The position numbers were made by a program, and so were the translations under genes. The notes beneath the pieces are model-generated. The model was not told where the DNA came from. It did no database searches and saw nothing but the letters and a program-made list of their open reading frames with translations. Below, in pieces: positions 1 to 7,518 of a stretch of 64,000 nucleotides of DNA (the first letter of the stretch is position 1; each line of letters opens with the position of its first letter). Source of the DNA: JACCTU01 sp963848525. GTDB lineage: Bacteria > Actinomycetota > Thermoleophilia > Gaiellales > Gaiellaceae. Where the stretch lies: NCBI GenBank assembly GCA_963848525.1, contig CAWKDZ010000005.1, positions 558,001 to 622,000 on the forward strand, in the 5' to 3' direction.

Positions 1-2
1 TC

Positions 3-407
3 TGGCTTCCGCTCGGCGAGCTGCTGGTCGATCGCGGCCTGCTGAGCGCGCGCCAGCTCGAGCTCGCGCTTGTGGAGCAGCGCCGCACCGGGCGGCGCCT
101 CGGCGAGGTGCTCGTCGGTCTCGGCTTCGTCTCCGAGCAGGCGCTGGCCGCGATGCTGCTCGAGCAGGTCGGGCTGCCGGCGCAGGCCGTGGAGGTGGAG
201 GAGCCCGAGCCCGAGCCGCAGCCCGAGGAGGAGCCGCCACCGACGTTGCTCCGGATCGAGGACCTTCCGCGCCGCGAGGAACCGGTCGAGCGGGTCGAGG
301 CGCTCGAGCGGCTCGTCGGCGACTTCGAGCGGCGCAGCGACGAGATTCAGCAGAGCATCGCGCAGATCCGCGGGCTGCTCGCGCAGCTGAAGACGGTCGG
401 CGCTTAG
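3..407 (+). CDS. MshEN-domain (GspE N-terminal-like) protein, 3' part
   Basis: The reading frame is open to the left edge, so only the C-terminal ~134 residues are present. Two consecutive half-repeats, LGELLVDRGLLSARQLELAL and LGEVLVGLGFVSEQALAAML, match the helical repeat of the MshEN/GspE N-terminal domain, which in type II secretion and pilus ATPases binds c-di-GMP or partner proteins. After it come a Glu/Pro-rich linker and a short amphipathic, probably coiled-coil tail. No ATPase domain follows, so this is a stand-alone MshEN protein or the tail of a larger one. A GTG at 72 could be an internal start but would cut the first repeat. Its stop overlaps the convergent glutaredoxin gene by four bases. 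Confidence 0.6.
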   Translation, partial: WLPLGELLVDRGLLSARQLELALVEQRRTGRRLGEVLVGLGFVSEQALAAMLLEQVGLPAQAVEVEEPEPEPQPEEEPPPTLLRIEDLPRREEPVERVEALERLVGDFERRSDEIQQSIAQIRGLLAQLKTVGA

Positions 408-766
408 GCGAGCGCGAGCGTGCGCTCGTCCCGCGCGGTGGTGTAGCCCTCGCCGAGCGCCTCCTCGAGCTTGCGCGCGAGCTCGCCGCTCGCCTCGAGC
501 TCCTGGACGATGTCCGCGCCGCCGACCAGCTCGCCCTTGACGAAGACCTGAGGGATCGTCGGCCAGCCGGAGAGCGCGCTCAGCTGCTCGCGGATCGCAG
601 GGTCGGGGAGGATGTCCACCGCGGCGATCGGTGCGTCGACGGCGCGCAGCGCTTGGAGCGCCCGGACCGAGTTTCCGCACATCGCGAGCTCCGGCGTGCC
701 CTTCATGAAGAGGACGACGTCCTCGGTCTCGATGATCTCCTTGATCTGATCGCGCAGCTCGGTCAT
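404..766 (-). CDS. grxD: monothiol glutaredoxin, Grx4/GrxD family
   Basis: This 120-residue protein has a single thioredoxin fold. It contains the conserved FMKGTPE segment, the active-site region MCGNS (around residues 29-33), the WPTIPQVFV cis-Pro segment and the GGADIV glutathione-binding motif. Family members carry or transfer [2Fe-2S] clusters with glutathione and pair with BolA proteins. The usual CGFS signature reads CGNS here; the catalytic Cys is kept but Phe is replaced by Asn. The start ATG overlaps the stop of the upstream bolA gene (ATGA), so the two are translationally coupled. The C-terminal ~20 residues extend beyond the usual family end. Confidence 0.93.
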   Translation of the reverse strand: MTELRDQIKEIIETEDVVLFMKGTPELAMCGNSVRALQALRAVDAPIAAVDILPDPAIREQLSALSGWPTIPQVFVKGELVGGADIVQELEASGELARKLEEALGEGYTTARDERTLALA

Positions 767-996
767 CCCGTTCCTCTCGTCGTGATTCGCAGTTCGTGAA
801 TTGTGCCGTCGGCCAGGGGTTCTGCGAGCGCGGCGTACACCAGGCGGTGCTGCTCGACGAGGCTGAGCCCCTCGAACCGGCCGGCGCGCACCGTCACGTG
901 GAAGTGGTCGCCGCCGCCGGTGCGGTCGACGACGTCCAGCTCGTCAGCGTCCGGAAACGCCTGCTCGAGCAGGCCGCGCAGCGGTTCTGTCGCCAT
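763..996 (-). CDS. bolA: BolA/IbaG family protein
   Basis: This is a 77-residue protein of normal BolA length. The conserved EQHRLVYAAL helix carries the invariant His that ligates the shared [2Fe-2S] cluster in BolA-Grx4 complexes, and a DHFHVTV strand precedes it. It is the first gene of a two-gene operon with grxD (4-base overlap), which supports a role as the glutaredoxin's partner in Fe-S trafficking or iron sensing. A short gap separates it from the divergent AAA ATPase gene. The identification is secure; whether it acts in Fe-S delivery or in regulation cannot be told from sequence. Confidence 0.92.
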   Translation of the reverse strand: MATEPLRGLLEQAFPDADELDVVDRTGGGDHFHVTVRAGRFEGLSLVEQHRLVYAALAEPLADGTIHELRITTRGTG

Positions 997-1035
997 CGAG
1001 GCATCGTAGCCCTAGGCTTCGGGCACAACGAGCGC

Positions 1036-2022
1036 GTGATCGACGACGTCTTCAAAGCAGTGCGCGAACGTGTCCGCCAGGTTGCGGGCGAGCTCGACCT
1101 GCCCGTTCCTGCCGGCGCCGCCCCGCCCGCGCGACCACTGCCGGAGCTCCAGGCCGAGCTCGACTCGCTCGTCGGGCTCGAGACGGTGAAGGAGCAGGTG
1201 CGCGCTCTGCTCGCGTTCCTGCAGGTGCAGTCGCGGCGGCTCGAGCACGGGCTGCCGGAGGTTGCGACGTCGCAGCACCTCGTCTTTCTCGGGAACCCGG
1301 GCACGGGCAAGACCACGATCGCCCGGCTGCTCGCGGAGATGTATCGCGCGATGGGCCTGCTGCGCCGCGGGCATCTCGTCGAGGTCGACCGCGCAGGGTT
1401 GGTCGGGCAGTACGTCGGCACGACGGCGCTCAAGACGGACCGCGCGATCAAGCGTGCGCTCGACGGCGTGCTCTTCGTCGACGAGGCGTACGCGCTCGCG
1501 CCGGAAGCGGTCATGCAGGACTTCGGACCCGAGGCGGTCGAGGCGCTGCTCAAGCGGATGGAGGACTATCGCCAGCGGCTCGTGGTCATCGTCGCGGGCT
1601 ACCCGCGGCCGATGGCTCGCTTCCTCGACTCGAATCCGGGGCTGCGTTCGCGCTTCTCGCGCGAGATCGTCTTCCCCGACTACACGACCGGCGAGCTGCT
1701 CGCGATCACGCGGCGGTTCGCCACCGAGAACGAGTACCGGCTGACGGAGGGCGCCGAGGGCGCGCTGACGCGGATCTTCGACTCGGCCCAGCGCGGCGAG
1801 GGCTTCGGCAACGCGCGCTACGCGCGCACGATCTTCGAGCAGGCGCTGAACGCGCAGGCGCTGCGGCTCGCCGGCGTGAGCGGGCGCGCGCTCGAGGAGC
1901 TCCAGGCGGAGGAGCTGATGAAGCTCGAGGCGGACGACGTCCTCGCCGCCGCACGCGCTTTGGGCGAGGGCGCGGAGCTTCCACCACGCCCAGCGTGGTT
2001 CCGCCGCCGCCGAGTGTCCTGA
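1036..2022 (+). CDS. CbbX/SpoVK-like AAA+ ATPase
   Basis: A 328-residue AAA+ protein of the CbbX/CfxQ/SpoVK group. Residues 28-45 hold the family N-terminal segment (LVGLETVKEQVRAL). They are followed by the Walker A motif GNPGTGKTT, the pore-loop segment GLVGQYVGTTA, the Walker B motif GVLFVDEAYAL and a sensor/arginine-finger region NPGLRSRF. Members remodel partner complexes such as Rubisco or ESX-type systems; no partner is encoded nearby, so the substrate is unknown. I chose the GTG at 1036 because earlier in-frame starts would overlap bolA on the other strand and encode residues without family resemblance. Confidence 0.85.
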   Translation: MIDDVFKAVRERVRQVAGELDLPVPAGAAPPARPLPELQAELDSLVGLETVKEQVRALLAFLQVQSRRLEHGLPEVATSQHLVFLGNPGTGKTTIARLLAEMYRAMGLLRRGHLVEVDRAGLVGQYVGTTALKTDRAIKRALDGVLFVDEAYALAPEAVMQDFGPEAVEALLKRMEDYRQRLVVIVAGYPRPMARFLDSNPGLRSRFSREIVFPDYTTGELLAITRRFATENEYRLTEGAEGALTRIFDSAQRGEGFGNARYARTIFEQALNAQALRLAGVSGRALEELQAEELMKLEADDVLAAARALGEGAELPPRPAWFRRRRVS

Positions 2023-2108
2023 CGGACTGGCCGGTCTCGGAGTTGCCCGTGTGTTGTTTGTTCGTTCTTCGAGTTTGGCTGCCCAGCGTCGCCATCGGAG
2101 GTTGAAGG

Positions 2109-3425
2109 TTGGGCGGCTCTGGTCTCGTCGCGATTGCGCTCCTCGTCCTCGCGTACGCGGCGGTGTCGCGACGGCTCCTGGGGTCTGTGATCACCCCGGC
2201 GATGGTGTTCGTCGCCGGCGGCATCCTGGCGAGCGCGGACGTTCTGGGGTGGCTCGACCCGACGATTGGGAGCGACTCGGTCCGCTGGGTCGCCGAAGCG
2301 ACGCTGACGGTCGTGCTCTTCTCGGATGCGTCGCGGATCGACCTCGCAGCACTGCGCCGCGAGTACGTCGTGCCTCTTCGCCTGCTCGCGATCGGGCTGC
2401 CGCTGACGATCGTGGCCGGCGCTCTCGCGGGCGCCGTGTTCGGAGAGCTCGTGTTCATCGAGGCCGTGCTGCTTGCGATCGTGCTCGCCCCGACGGACGC
2501 CGCGCTCGGGCAGGCGGTCGTTACCGACCCTCGGATTCCGTCGCGCGTCCGCCAGGGCCTCAATGTCGAGAGTGGGCTCAACGACGGCATCTGCGTCCCG
2601 CTGCTCCTGTTCGCGATCGCGGTTGCCGAGGCGCAGGAGGGCGCGATCGGACACGGCGCTGCGGTGCACCTCGTGGTCGAGGAGGTCGGCTACGGAATCG
2701 TTGGAGGAGTGCTTGCGGGGCTCGCGGCAGCAGTCGTGGTCCGGCTAGGAGTCGCGCGTCGCCTCGTCGATCCGATCTGGCTGCAGGTCGTCCCGGTCGC
2801 AGGGGCCGCGCTGGCGTACGGACTGGCCGTGTGGATGGGCGGCAGCGGGTTCATCGCCGCCTTCGTCGGCGGCGCCGTCTTCGGAGGGCTGCGCCGCGAG
2901 GTCGGAGGCGAGGTGACGCTCTTCCTCGAGGAGACCGGGGGCGTGCTCGGTGCGGTCACGTTCGTTCTCTTCGGCGCCGTCATGCTCGTACCGGTGCTCG
3001 ACGACCTCTCCGGCGCTGTCGTTCTCTATGCGCTCCTGAGCTTGACCCTCGTCCGGATGGTTCCCGTCGTGCTGGCAATGCTCGGCTCGGGCGCGAGGCC
3101 GCCGACAGTCGGCTTCCTCGGCTGGTTCGGGCCGCGCGGCCTGGCGTCGATCGTGTTCGCGGTGATCCTGGTCGAGGATGCAAGCCTCGCGCACGAGTCG
3201 GTCTTGCTGAACACGATTTTTCTCACCGTTGCGCTCTCGGTGCTCCTGCACGGCCTGACCGCCGCGCCGCTCGCCGCGCGCTACGCAGCCTGGTTCGCGG
3301 CCCACCCGCCCGAAGCCGAGCCGGCTTTTGAGGCTGTCCCCGCTCGCGACCAGAGCACGCACCGTTGGCCGGCCGGGCTTCGGCGGACCGATCGGGAGGT
3401 GCAGGACCGCTCAGAGCTCAGCTGA
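2109..3425 (+). CDS. cation:proton antiporter, CPA1/NhaP type
   Basis: A 438-residue polytopic membrane protein with about twelve hydrophobic segments. The central signature APTDAALGQAVVTD, followed by VESGLNDG, matches the ion-binding Asp and Asn-Asp region of Na+/H+ exchangers of the CPA1 family. The last ~30 residues form a polar cytoplasmic tail. The TTG start is preceded by a good ribosome-binding site (GGAGG about 8 bases upstream). It stands alone between unrelated genes. It most likely exchanges Na+ or K+ for protons at the cytoplasmic membrane; ion specificity cannot be read from sequence. Confidence 0.88.
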   Translation: MGGSGLVAIALLVLAYAAVSRRLLGSVITPAMVFVAGGILASADVLGWLDPTIGSDSVRWVAEATLTVVLFSDASRIDLAALRREYVVPLRLLAIGLPLTIVAGALAGAVFGELVFIEAVLLAIVLAPTDAALGQAVVTDPRIPSRVRQGLNVESGLNDGICVPLLLFAIAVAEAQEGAIGHGAAVHLVVEEVGYGIVGGVLAGLAAAVVVRLGVARRLVDPIWLQVVPVAGAALAYGLAVWMGGSGFIAAFVGGAVFGGLRREVGGEVTLFLEETGGVLGAVTFVLFGAVMLVPVLDDLSGAVVLYALLSLTLVRMVPVVLAMLGSGARPPTVGFLGWFGPRGLASIVFAVILVEDASLAHESVLLNTIFLTVALSVLLHGLTAAPLAARYAAWFAAHPPEAEPAFEAVPARDQSTHRWPAGLRRTDREVQDRSELS

Positions 3426-3554
3426 TGCTTGTCGATCTCGCGCTCGCAAGCAACGCCCTGCAGCTCGGCTGGAAGATCCGTTCCTGCTCGAGTCGAAGGA
3501 TCTCGGGGTCGAAGAACCAACTTCAGGGCAGTGTGCGTTTCATCGCAATCGCGA

Positions 3555-3560
3555 TATAAG
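3555..3560 (+). promoter_or_regulatory. -10 element of a probably leaderless gene
   Basis: TATAAG lies 6 bases before the GTG start at 3567, placing the expected transcription start at or next to the start codon. No Shine-Dalgarno sequence is visible and no convincing -35 hexamer lies at 16-18 bases. The leaderless reading is inferred. Confidence 0.35.
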
Positions 3561-3566
3561 TCTCCA

Positions 3567-4451
3567 GTGAGCCTGCGGCCTCTCGTCGCCAGCGCGCTCG
3601 CCGCGCTGGTTTTCGCGAGCACGGCCGCCGCCGCCCCGTACCGTCCGCTTCGGATCGCCGCGTACTACCCGTGGTTCCCCGAGGGCTGGACGTACGCGGA
3701 GATGAACCCGTTCACGCACTTCCAGCCGTCGCTCGGCTACTACGACGCCGGCAACCCACAGGTGATCGAGCGGCACATCCGCGCGATGCAGTGGGGACGC
3801 ATTCGCGCGGCGACGTACTCGTGGTGGGGACGGGAGAGCCCCACCGACCGCCGGCTCGACACACACCTGCTCACCGCGCAGCGCCTCGGCTTCCGGTTCG
3901 CGATCTACCACGAGCTCGAGGGGTACACCGACCCCACGGTCGAGGAGATCCGCGCCGACCTGGAGCACATCCGCGACCGCTACGCGCAGAGCGCGGGCTA
4001 CCTGAAGGTCGGCGGCCGCTTCGTCGTCTTCGTCTACGGGGACGCAGACGACGGTGTCGGCTGCGACGTCGCGCGCCGCTGGGGCGACGCGAACAACGTC
4101 GGCGCCTACGTCGTGCTGCGTTCGTTCCACGGCTACCGCGGCTGCACGGCCTACGCGGACGGCTGGCACCCCTACTCGGCGAACAAGTACGAGTTCGACC
4201 TCGGCAACTACGCCTACGCGATCTCGCCGGGGTTCTTCTTCGCGAAGGACAATCGCCCGGCGCGCACGCGCAACCTGCGCACGTGGACGCGAAGCGTCCG
4301 GCGAATGGCGCGCTCACCTGCGCAGTTCCACTTCGTGATCAGCTTCAACGAGTGGGGCGAGGGGACCGCGATCGAGAGCGCGGCCCAGTGGTCGAGCGAC
4401 TCCGGCTACGGTCGCTACCTGGACGTGCTGCGCTCGGTACCGACACGTTAG
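3567..4451 (+). CDS. secreted glycoside hydrolase family 99/71-like protein
   Basis: A 294-residue protein with an N-terminal signal peptide (hydrophobic residues ~5-20, likely cleavage after STAAAA). The mature part starts with IAAYYPWFPEGW, contains WGRIRAATYSWWG and ends with the motif FNEWGEGTAIE. This arrangement is typical of the GH99/GH71-like TIM-barrel family that acts on alpha-mannan or alpha-glucan type glycans. The Glu residues of NEWGE are the likely catalytic or binding acids. Substrate is unknown. It ends four bases inside the convergent SDR gene. Confidence 0.72.
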   Translation: MSLRPLVASALAALVFASTAAAAPYRPLRIAAYYPWFPEGWTYAEMNPFTHFQPSLGYYDAGNPQVIERHIRAMQWGRIRAATYSWWGRESPTDRRLDTHLLTAQRLGFRFAIYHELEGYTDPTVEEIRADLEHIRDRYAQSAGYLKVGGRFVVFVYGDADDGVGCDVARRWGDANNVGAYVVLRSFHGYRGCTAYADGWHPYSANKYEFDLGNYAYAISPGFFFAKDNRPARTRNLRTWTRSVRRMARSPAQFHFVISFNEWGEGTAIESAAQWSSDSGYGRYLDVLRSVPTR

Positions 4452-5323
4452 GCGCTCGCGAGCGCTGCCCGGGCCGCGTCGTCGAAAGGCGTCGGCTCGA
4501 CCTCGACGAGCGACTGGATCCTCTCGTCGTGAACGACCGTCTCGTTGCGAAGGCCCTCGATCAGCGGCCGCGCGATCGAGGCCTTGACCGGTGTGACCAG
4601 GTGGAGCCAGTACGAGGAGAGACGCGGCGTCAGCGCCGGAACCTCGACGATGAGTGGACGCTTGCCACGCAGCGCGCCGACGCGCTCGATCATCTCCCGG
4701 TAGGTCATCACCTCCGGCCCACCGATGTCGAACGCCTCGCCGAGCGCCTCCTCCTGTCCGCAAACGCCGGCCAGGTAGGCGACGACGTCAGCGAGCGCAA
4801 TCGGCTGCGTCGAGACGCCCACCCAGCGCGGGCAGATCATCGCAGGCAGCCGGTCGACGAGCGCGACGATCGTCTCGAAGCCGGCGCTGCCCCGCCCGAC
4901 GACGATCGCCGAGCGCAGCGTGGTCAGCGGCACCGAGCCGGCGGCGAGCTCCTCCGCGGTCTCGAGCCGGCTGCGCAGATGCGGTGAGAGCTCCGGTGAG
5001 TCGTCGCCAAGCCCGCCGAGGTAGACGAGTTGGCCAACGCCTGCCCGCTCCGCCTCCTCGGTGACGATGCGGGCCGCGGCGAGGTCGCGCTGCTCGAAGT
5101 CGCGCGCGCCGAGCGAGTGGACGAGGTAGTAGGCCACATCGACACCGTCGAGCGCGCGCCGGACGGCGTTCGCATCGGTGACGTCGGCCGTCTTCCAGGC
5201 AACTGATCCGTGCTCGCCGGGCTGCTTCCGACGGGAGACGGCGACGACGTCGTGCGAGCGCGCGAGCTTCGGCAGCAGCGCCGTCCCGATCATGCCCGTC
5301 GCTCCGAAGACCGCGACCCTCAT
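4448..5323 (-). CDS. atypical SDR / NAD(P)-binding epimerase-like protein
   Basis: A 291-residue Rossmann-fold protein beginning with MRVAVFGATGMIG, the glycine-rich dinucleotide motif of extended/atypical short-chain dehydrogenases. YYLVHSLG and LVYLGGLG are typical of the NmrA-like/YwnB group; the canonical YxxxK pair is not evident. The C-terminal region resembles the domain that often precedes a DUF2867 module, but the protein stops before one. It is the last gene of a three-gene operon headed by the CarH-like regulator (4-base overlap with the gene before it), so its expression may respond to light or B12. Substrate is unknown. Confidence 0.78.
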   Translation of the reverse strand: MRVAVFGATGMIGTALLPKLARSHDVVAVSRRKQPGEHGSVAWKTADVTDANAVRRALDGVDVAYYLVHSLGARDFEQRDLAAARIVTEEAERAGVGQLVYLGGLGDDSPELSPHLRSRLETAEELAAGSVPLTTLRSAIVVGRGSAGFETIVALVDRLPAMICPRWVGVSTQPIALADVVAYLAGVCGQEEALGEAFDIGGPEVMTYREMIERVGALRGKRPLIVEVPALTPRLSSYWLHLVTPVKASIARPLIEGLRNETVVHDERIQSLVEVEPTPFDDAARAALASA

Positions 5324-5769
5324 GCAGCCTCCGCGATCAGCCGCGCGAGGTGCCGCCGGCCAACGGCCGAGTGAACGCGTGTCTGGACGAATGCGTACAG
5401 CCAGCCGACGCGACGCGGCACGTAGTCGGTCAGCGTCGAGCGCAGCAGCACCGGCCCGCTGTCGAGCTGCTCGAACATCAGCGCGCCGCCCGGTCGTCCG
5501 ACGAGCAGCCCGCCGACGATCGGGTACGCGCAGGAGACACGGCCCGGCTCCGCGACGACGGTCGGAGCGCCGAGGCGGATCAATGCCGGCCTGAGCCCGA
5601 GCAGCCGGAGCTCAATCCCGCCTCCGGACTCGCGTACGCGCACCGCGCCGCGAGTCGCCGCCTCGACCTCGAGCCAGTAGCTGCTCGCGAGGCGCGTGGC
5701 GCCTCCACGGGACGACTCGACGACGCGGGCGGGCGCGGTCGCCGACTCCCGCGCCTCGATCGGCTTCAC
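5320..5769 (-). CDS. hypothetical protein, photoreceptor operon
   Basis: A 149-residue protein without signal peptide or clear membrane segment. It has alternating beta-rich segments (SYWLEVEAATRGAVRVRES, ALMFEQLDSGPVLLRSTLTD) and a C-terminal helix with VGWLYAFVQTRVHSAVGRRH. The pattern resembles DUF2867/SRPBCC-type small barrels that are usually fused to the SDR encoded next to it; here the two may be split genes. The start overlaps nothing and lies 8 bases after the regulator gene; the end overlaps the SDR start by four bases. I cannot assign a function. Confidence 0.6.
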   Translation of the reverse strand: MKPIEARESATAPARVVESSRGGATRLASSYWLEVEAATRGAVRVRESGGGIELRLLGLRPALIRLGAPTVVAEPGRVSCAYPIVGGLLVGRPGGALMFEQLDSGPVLLRSTLTDYVPRRVGWLYAFVQTRVHSAVGRRHLARLIAEAA

Positions 5770-5777
5770 CCTGGGGC

Positions 5778-6650
5778 TCAGGACGACCTGGCCACGATGT
5801 CCGCTGCGGCGACCGGATCGTCGCCCAGGTAGCTGCCCCGGGTGCTCCGTGCCAACTTGTCGCTCGCGCCGGCGCCGGCGATCCAGAGCGACGTGCGCCG
5901 CGCGAGCCGGCGCAGCTCGCTCACCCGCCGCGCGAGCCGCTCTCGCGTCGTCGAGGCGACGACGACGGCGTCGGGGTTGAGTCGCCCGACGGCGTCCTCG
6001 AGCGTGTCGAGCGGCGTGTCCTGCCCGAGGTAGACGATTCGCCAGCCGCGGCCGCGGAGCGCCAGCCCGAACGCGATCAGCGCCAGGTCGTGTTGCTCAC
6101 CCGGCGCGCACGCGAGCACCGCGCGTCGACCGCCGCCGCGATCCCAGCCGCGAGCGAGCCCGAGCAGGCGCCCGCGCAGGAGCTGGCTCGCGAAGTGCTC
6201 CTGAGCCACGGAGACCTCGTTCGCGACCCAGCGCTCGCCGAGCTCGTGCAGATACGGGAGCACGACCTCGCCGAGCACGGTCTCGAGGGCGAACGCCGCG
6301 AGCAGCCGATCGAAGGCCGCATGCGCACCCGCTTCGTCGAACCCGTCGAGTGCCGCCTGGAGGTCCCCCGCTCCTGACTCGAGCAGTGTCTGCGTGTCCG
6401 CCGCGTCGTCGCCGACGACGCCCTCGAGCGTGAGTCGGGCGGCCTCCGCAGCCGAGAGGCCGCGCCCGAGATGGTCCTGCATCGCCCGCAGGCGCTGCTC
6501 GTCCTCCGGCGAGTAGAGCCGGAAGCCCCCGTCCGAGCGGGTCGGTTGAAAGAGGCCGTATCGCCGCTCCCAGGCGCGCAGCACCTCGGCGCTGACGCCC
6601 GAGCGCCGGCTCAGCTCGCCGATCCGCAGGTAGCCGCTTCCCGCCTCCAT
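5778..6650 (-). CDS. CarH/LitR-type MerR regulator with B12-binding photoreceptor domain
   Basis: A 290-residue protein. Residues 6-75 form a MerR-type winged helix (YLRIGELSRRSGVSAEVLRAW). Residues ~85-165 form the four-helix bundle, with W141, then nine residues, then E151-H152: the Wx9EH signature of adenosylcobalamin photoreceptors. Residues ~175-285 form the B12-binding Rossmann domain with ExH at 185-187 (PGEQHDL), where the His is the expected lower cobalt ligand. Known CarH proteins repress in the dark as AdoCbl-bound tetramers and release DNA on illumination. The residue after the Trp is Val, whereas (from memory) T. thermophilus CarH has His132 there. Three 11-bp repeats lie just upstream of its start. 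Confidence 0.88.
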   Translation of the reverse strand: MEAGSGYLRIGELSRRSGVSAEVLRAWERRYGLFQPTRSDGGFRLYSPEDEQRLRAMQDHLGRGLSAAEAARLTLEGVVGDDAADTQTLLESGAGDLQAALDGFDEAGAHAAFDRLLAAFALETVLGEVVLPYLHELGERWVANEVSVAQEHFASQLLRGRLLGLARGWDRGGGRRAVLACAPGEQHDLALIAFGLALRGRGWRIVYLGQDTPLDTLEDAVGRLNPDAVVVASTTRERLARRVSELRRLARRTSLWIAGAGASDKLARSTRGSYLGDDPVAAADIVARSS

Positions 6651-6657
6651 GGCCGCA

Positions 6658-6690
6658 CTCTACAGAAGTTGGACAGAGATTTGACAGCTC
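6658..6690. promoter_or_regulatory. three 11-bp direct repeats, candidate CarH operator
   Basis: Three head-to-tail 11-mers at 6658-6668, 6669-6679 and 6680-6690 share the core nTnnACAGnnn (ctctacagaag, ttggacagaga, tttgacagctc). CarH tetramers are known to bind three tandem 11-bp repeats with three of their four DNA-binding domains. The third copy contains the -35 hexamer of the forward promoter, and the first lies against the regulator's own start, so one bound tetramer could block both directions. Confidence 0.6.
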
Positions 6691-6709
6691 TGACCACACC
6701 CTGTACATT
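6681..6709 (+). promoter_or_regulatory. sigma70-type promoter for DUF378-fasciclin genes
   Basis: A perfect -35 TTGACA (6681-6686), a 17-base spacer and TACATT (6704-6709). Transcription would start near 6716 and run into the DUF378 gene at 6744. The -35 lies inside the third 11-bp repeat of the candidate operator. A weaker opposing promoter (CTGTCA, 19 bases, TAGAGT on the minus strand) may serve the regulator gene. Confidence 0.6.
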
Positions 6710-6743
6710 CCTTGTGCAAACACTCGACAGAAGGGAGCCAGCC

Positions 6744-6983
6744 GTGAAGAACCTCGACATCCTCGCCGCCGTCCTCGTGATCGTCGGCGGGCTCAACTGG
6801 GGGCTCGTCGCCGTGGCCGAGTTCGACCTCGTGGCCACGCTCGTCGGCCTCGAGTTCGGCGAGACGAACGCCGCCAGCCGGGCCGTGTACGGGCTCGTCG
6901 GCCTCGCGGCCGCCTACCAGGTGATCCAGCAGGGCGCGATCAGGCGCCGCTGGAGCCGGAACGTCCAGCCGACCACCGCTTGA
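6744..6983 (+). CDS. DUF378 (YuzA-like) membrane protein
   Basis: A 79-residue protein with two hydrophobic segments. It carries the DUF378 hallmark VIVGGLNWGLVA near the N-terminus and a second segment, VYGLVGLAAAYQVIQQ. The GTG start at 6744 is preceded by AAGGGA at a good distance. It is the first gene after the promoter that overlaps the candidate CarH operator, followed 19 bases later by the fasciclin gene. The biochemical function of DUF378 is unknown; the context suggests a light- or stress-responsive envelope role (inference). Confidence 0.8.
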   Translation: MKNLDILAAVLVIVGGLNWGLVAVAEFDLVATLVGLEFGETNAASRAVYGLVGLAAAYQVIQQGAIRRRWSRNVQPTTA

Positions 6984-7002
6984 CCAAAGGAAAGGGAGAG
7001 AG

Positions 7003-7518
7003 ATGAAGACAACGTTCGCAGCACTGCTCGCCGCCTCGAGCCTCGCGCTCGCCGGGACGGCGGGCGCCGCAACCAGCTCAGCAGGCCCGAGCCAGGAGCC
7101 GGCTGCCCAGAACATCGTGCAGACGGCCGCCGCAGCGGGACAGTTCAAGACCCTCGTCGCGCTGGCCAAGCGGGCCGGCCTCGCGGGCGCGCTCACCGGC
7201 GACACGAAGTTGACCGTCTTCGCGCCGACCGACGCCGCCTTCAAGAAGGTGCCGAAGGCGACCCTGAACAAGCTGCTTCGCAACCGGGCCGCCCTCAGGC
7301 GCGTCCTGCTCTACCACGTCGTCGCGGGGGACGTGAAGGCGGCGCAGGTCGTCCAGCTCCGCTCGGCGAAGACGCTGGCAGGCCCCGCTGTCAGCATCCG
7401 CGTCAGCGGCGCCAACGTGTTCCTCAACCGCAACACGAAGGTCGTCAAGACCGACATCGCGGCGTCGAACGGCACGATCCACGTCGTCAACCGCGTGCTG
7501 ATTCCACCGGCGCGGTAG
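7003..7518 (+). CDS. secreted fasciclin (FAS1) domain protein
   Basis: A 171-residue protein with a signal peptide (residues 1-22, cleavage near GAA-TS) and a single FAS1 domain. NIVQTAAAAGQFKTLVALAK, TVFAPTDAAFKKVP and RVLLYHVVAGDV are the conserved H1/YH motifs, and the end NGTIHVVNRVLIPP is typical. Such proteins are exported adhesion or surface proteins. A strong ribosome-binding site (GGGAGAG) precedes the ATG. It probably forms a two-gene unit with the DUF378 gene under the CarH-like operator; a 17-bp perfect hairpin starts 11 bases after its stop. Confidence 0.9.
   Translation: MKTTFAALLAASSLALAGTAGAATSSAGPSQEPAAQNIVQTAAAAGQFKTLVALAKRAGLAGALTGDTKLTVFAPTDAAFKKVPKATLNKLLRNRAALRRVLLYHVVAGDVKAAQVVQLRSAKTLAGPAVSIRVSGANVFLNRNTKVVKTDIAASNGTIHVVNRVLIPPAR

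Noticed and set aside
2051..3331. 426-residue plus-strand frame over the antiporter
   Set aside because: Arginine-rich composition and no motif; the overlapping frame encodes a clear membrane antiporter.
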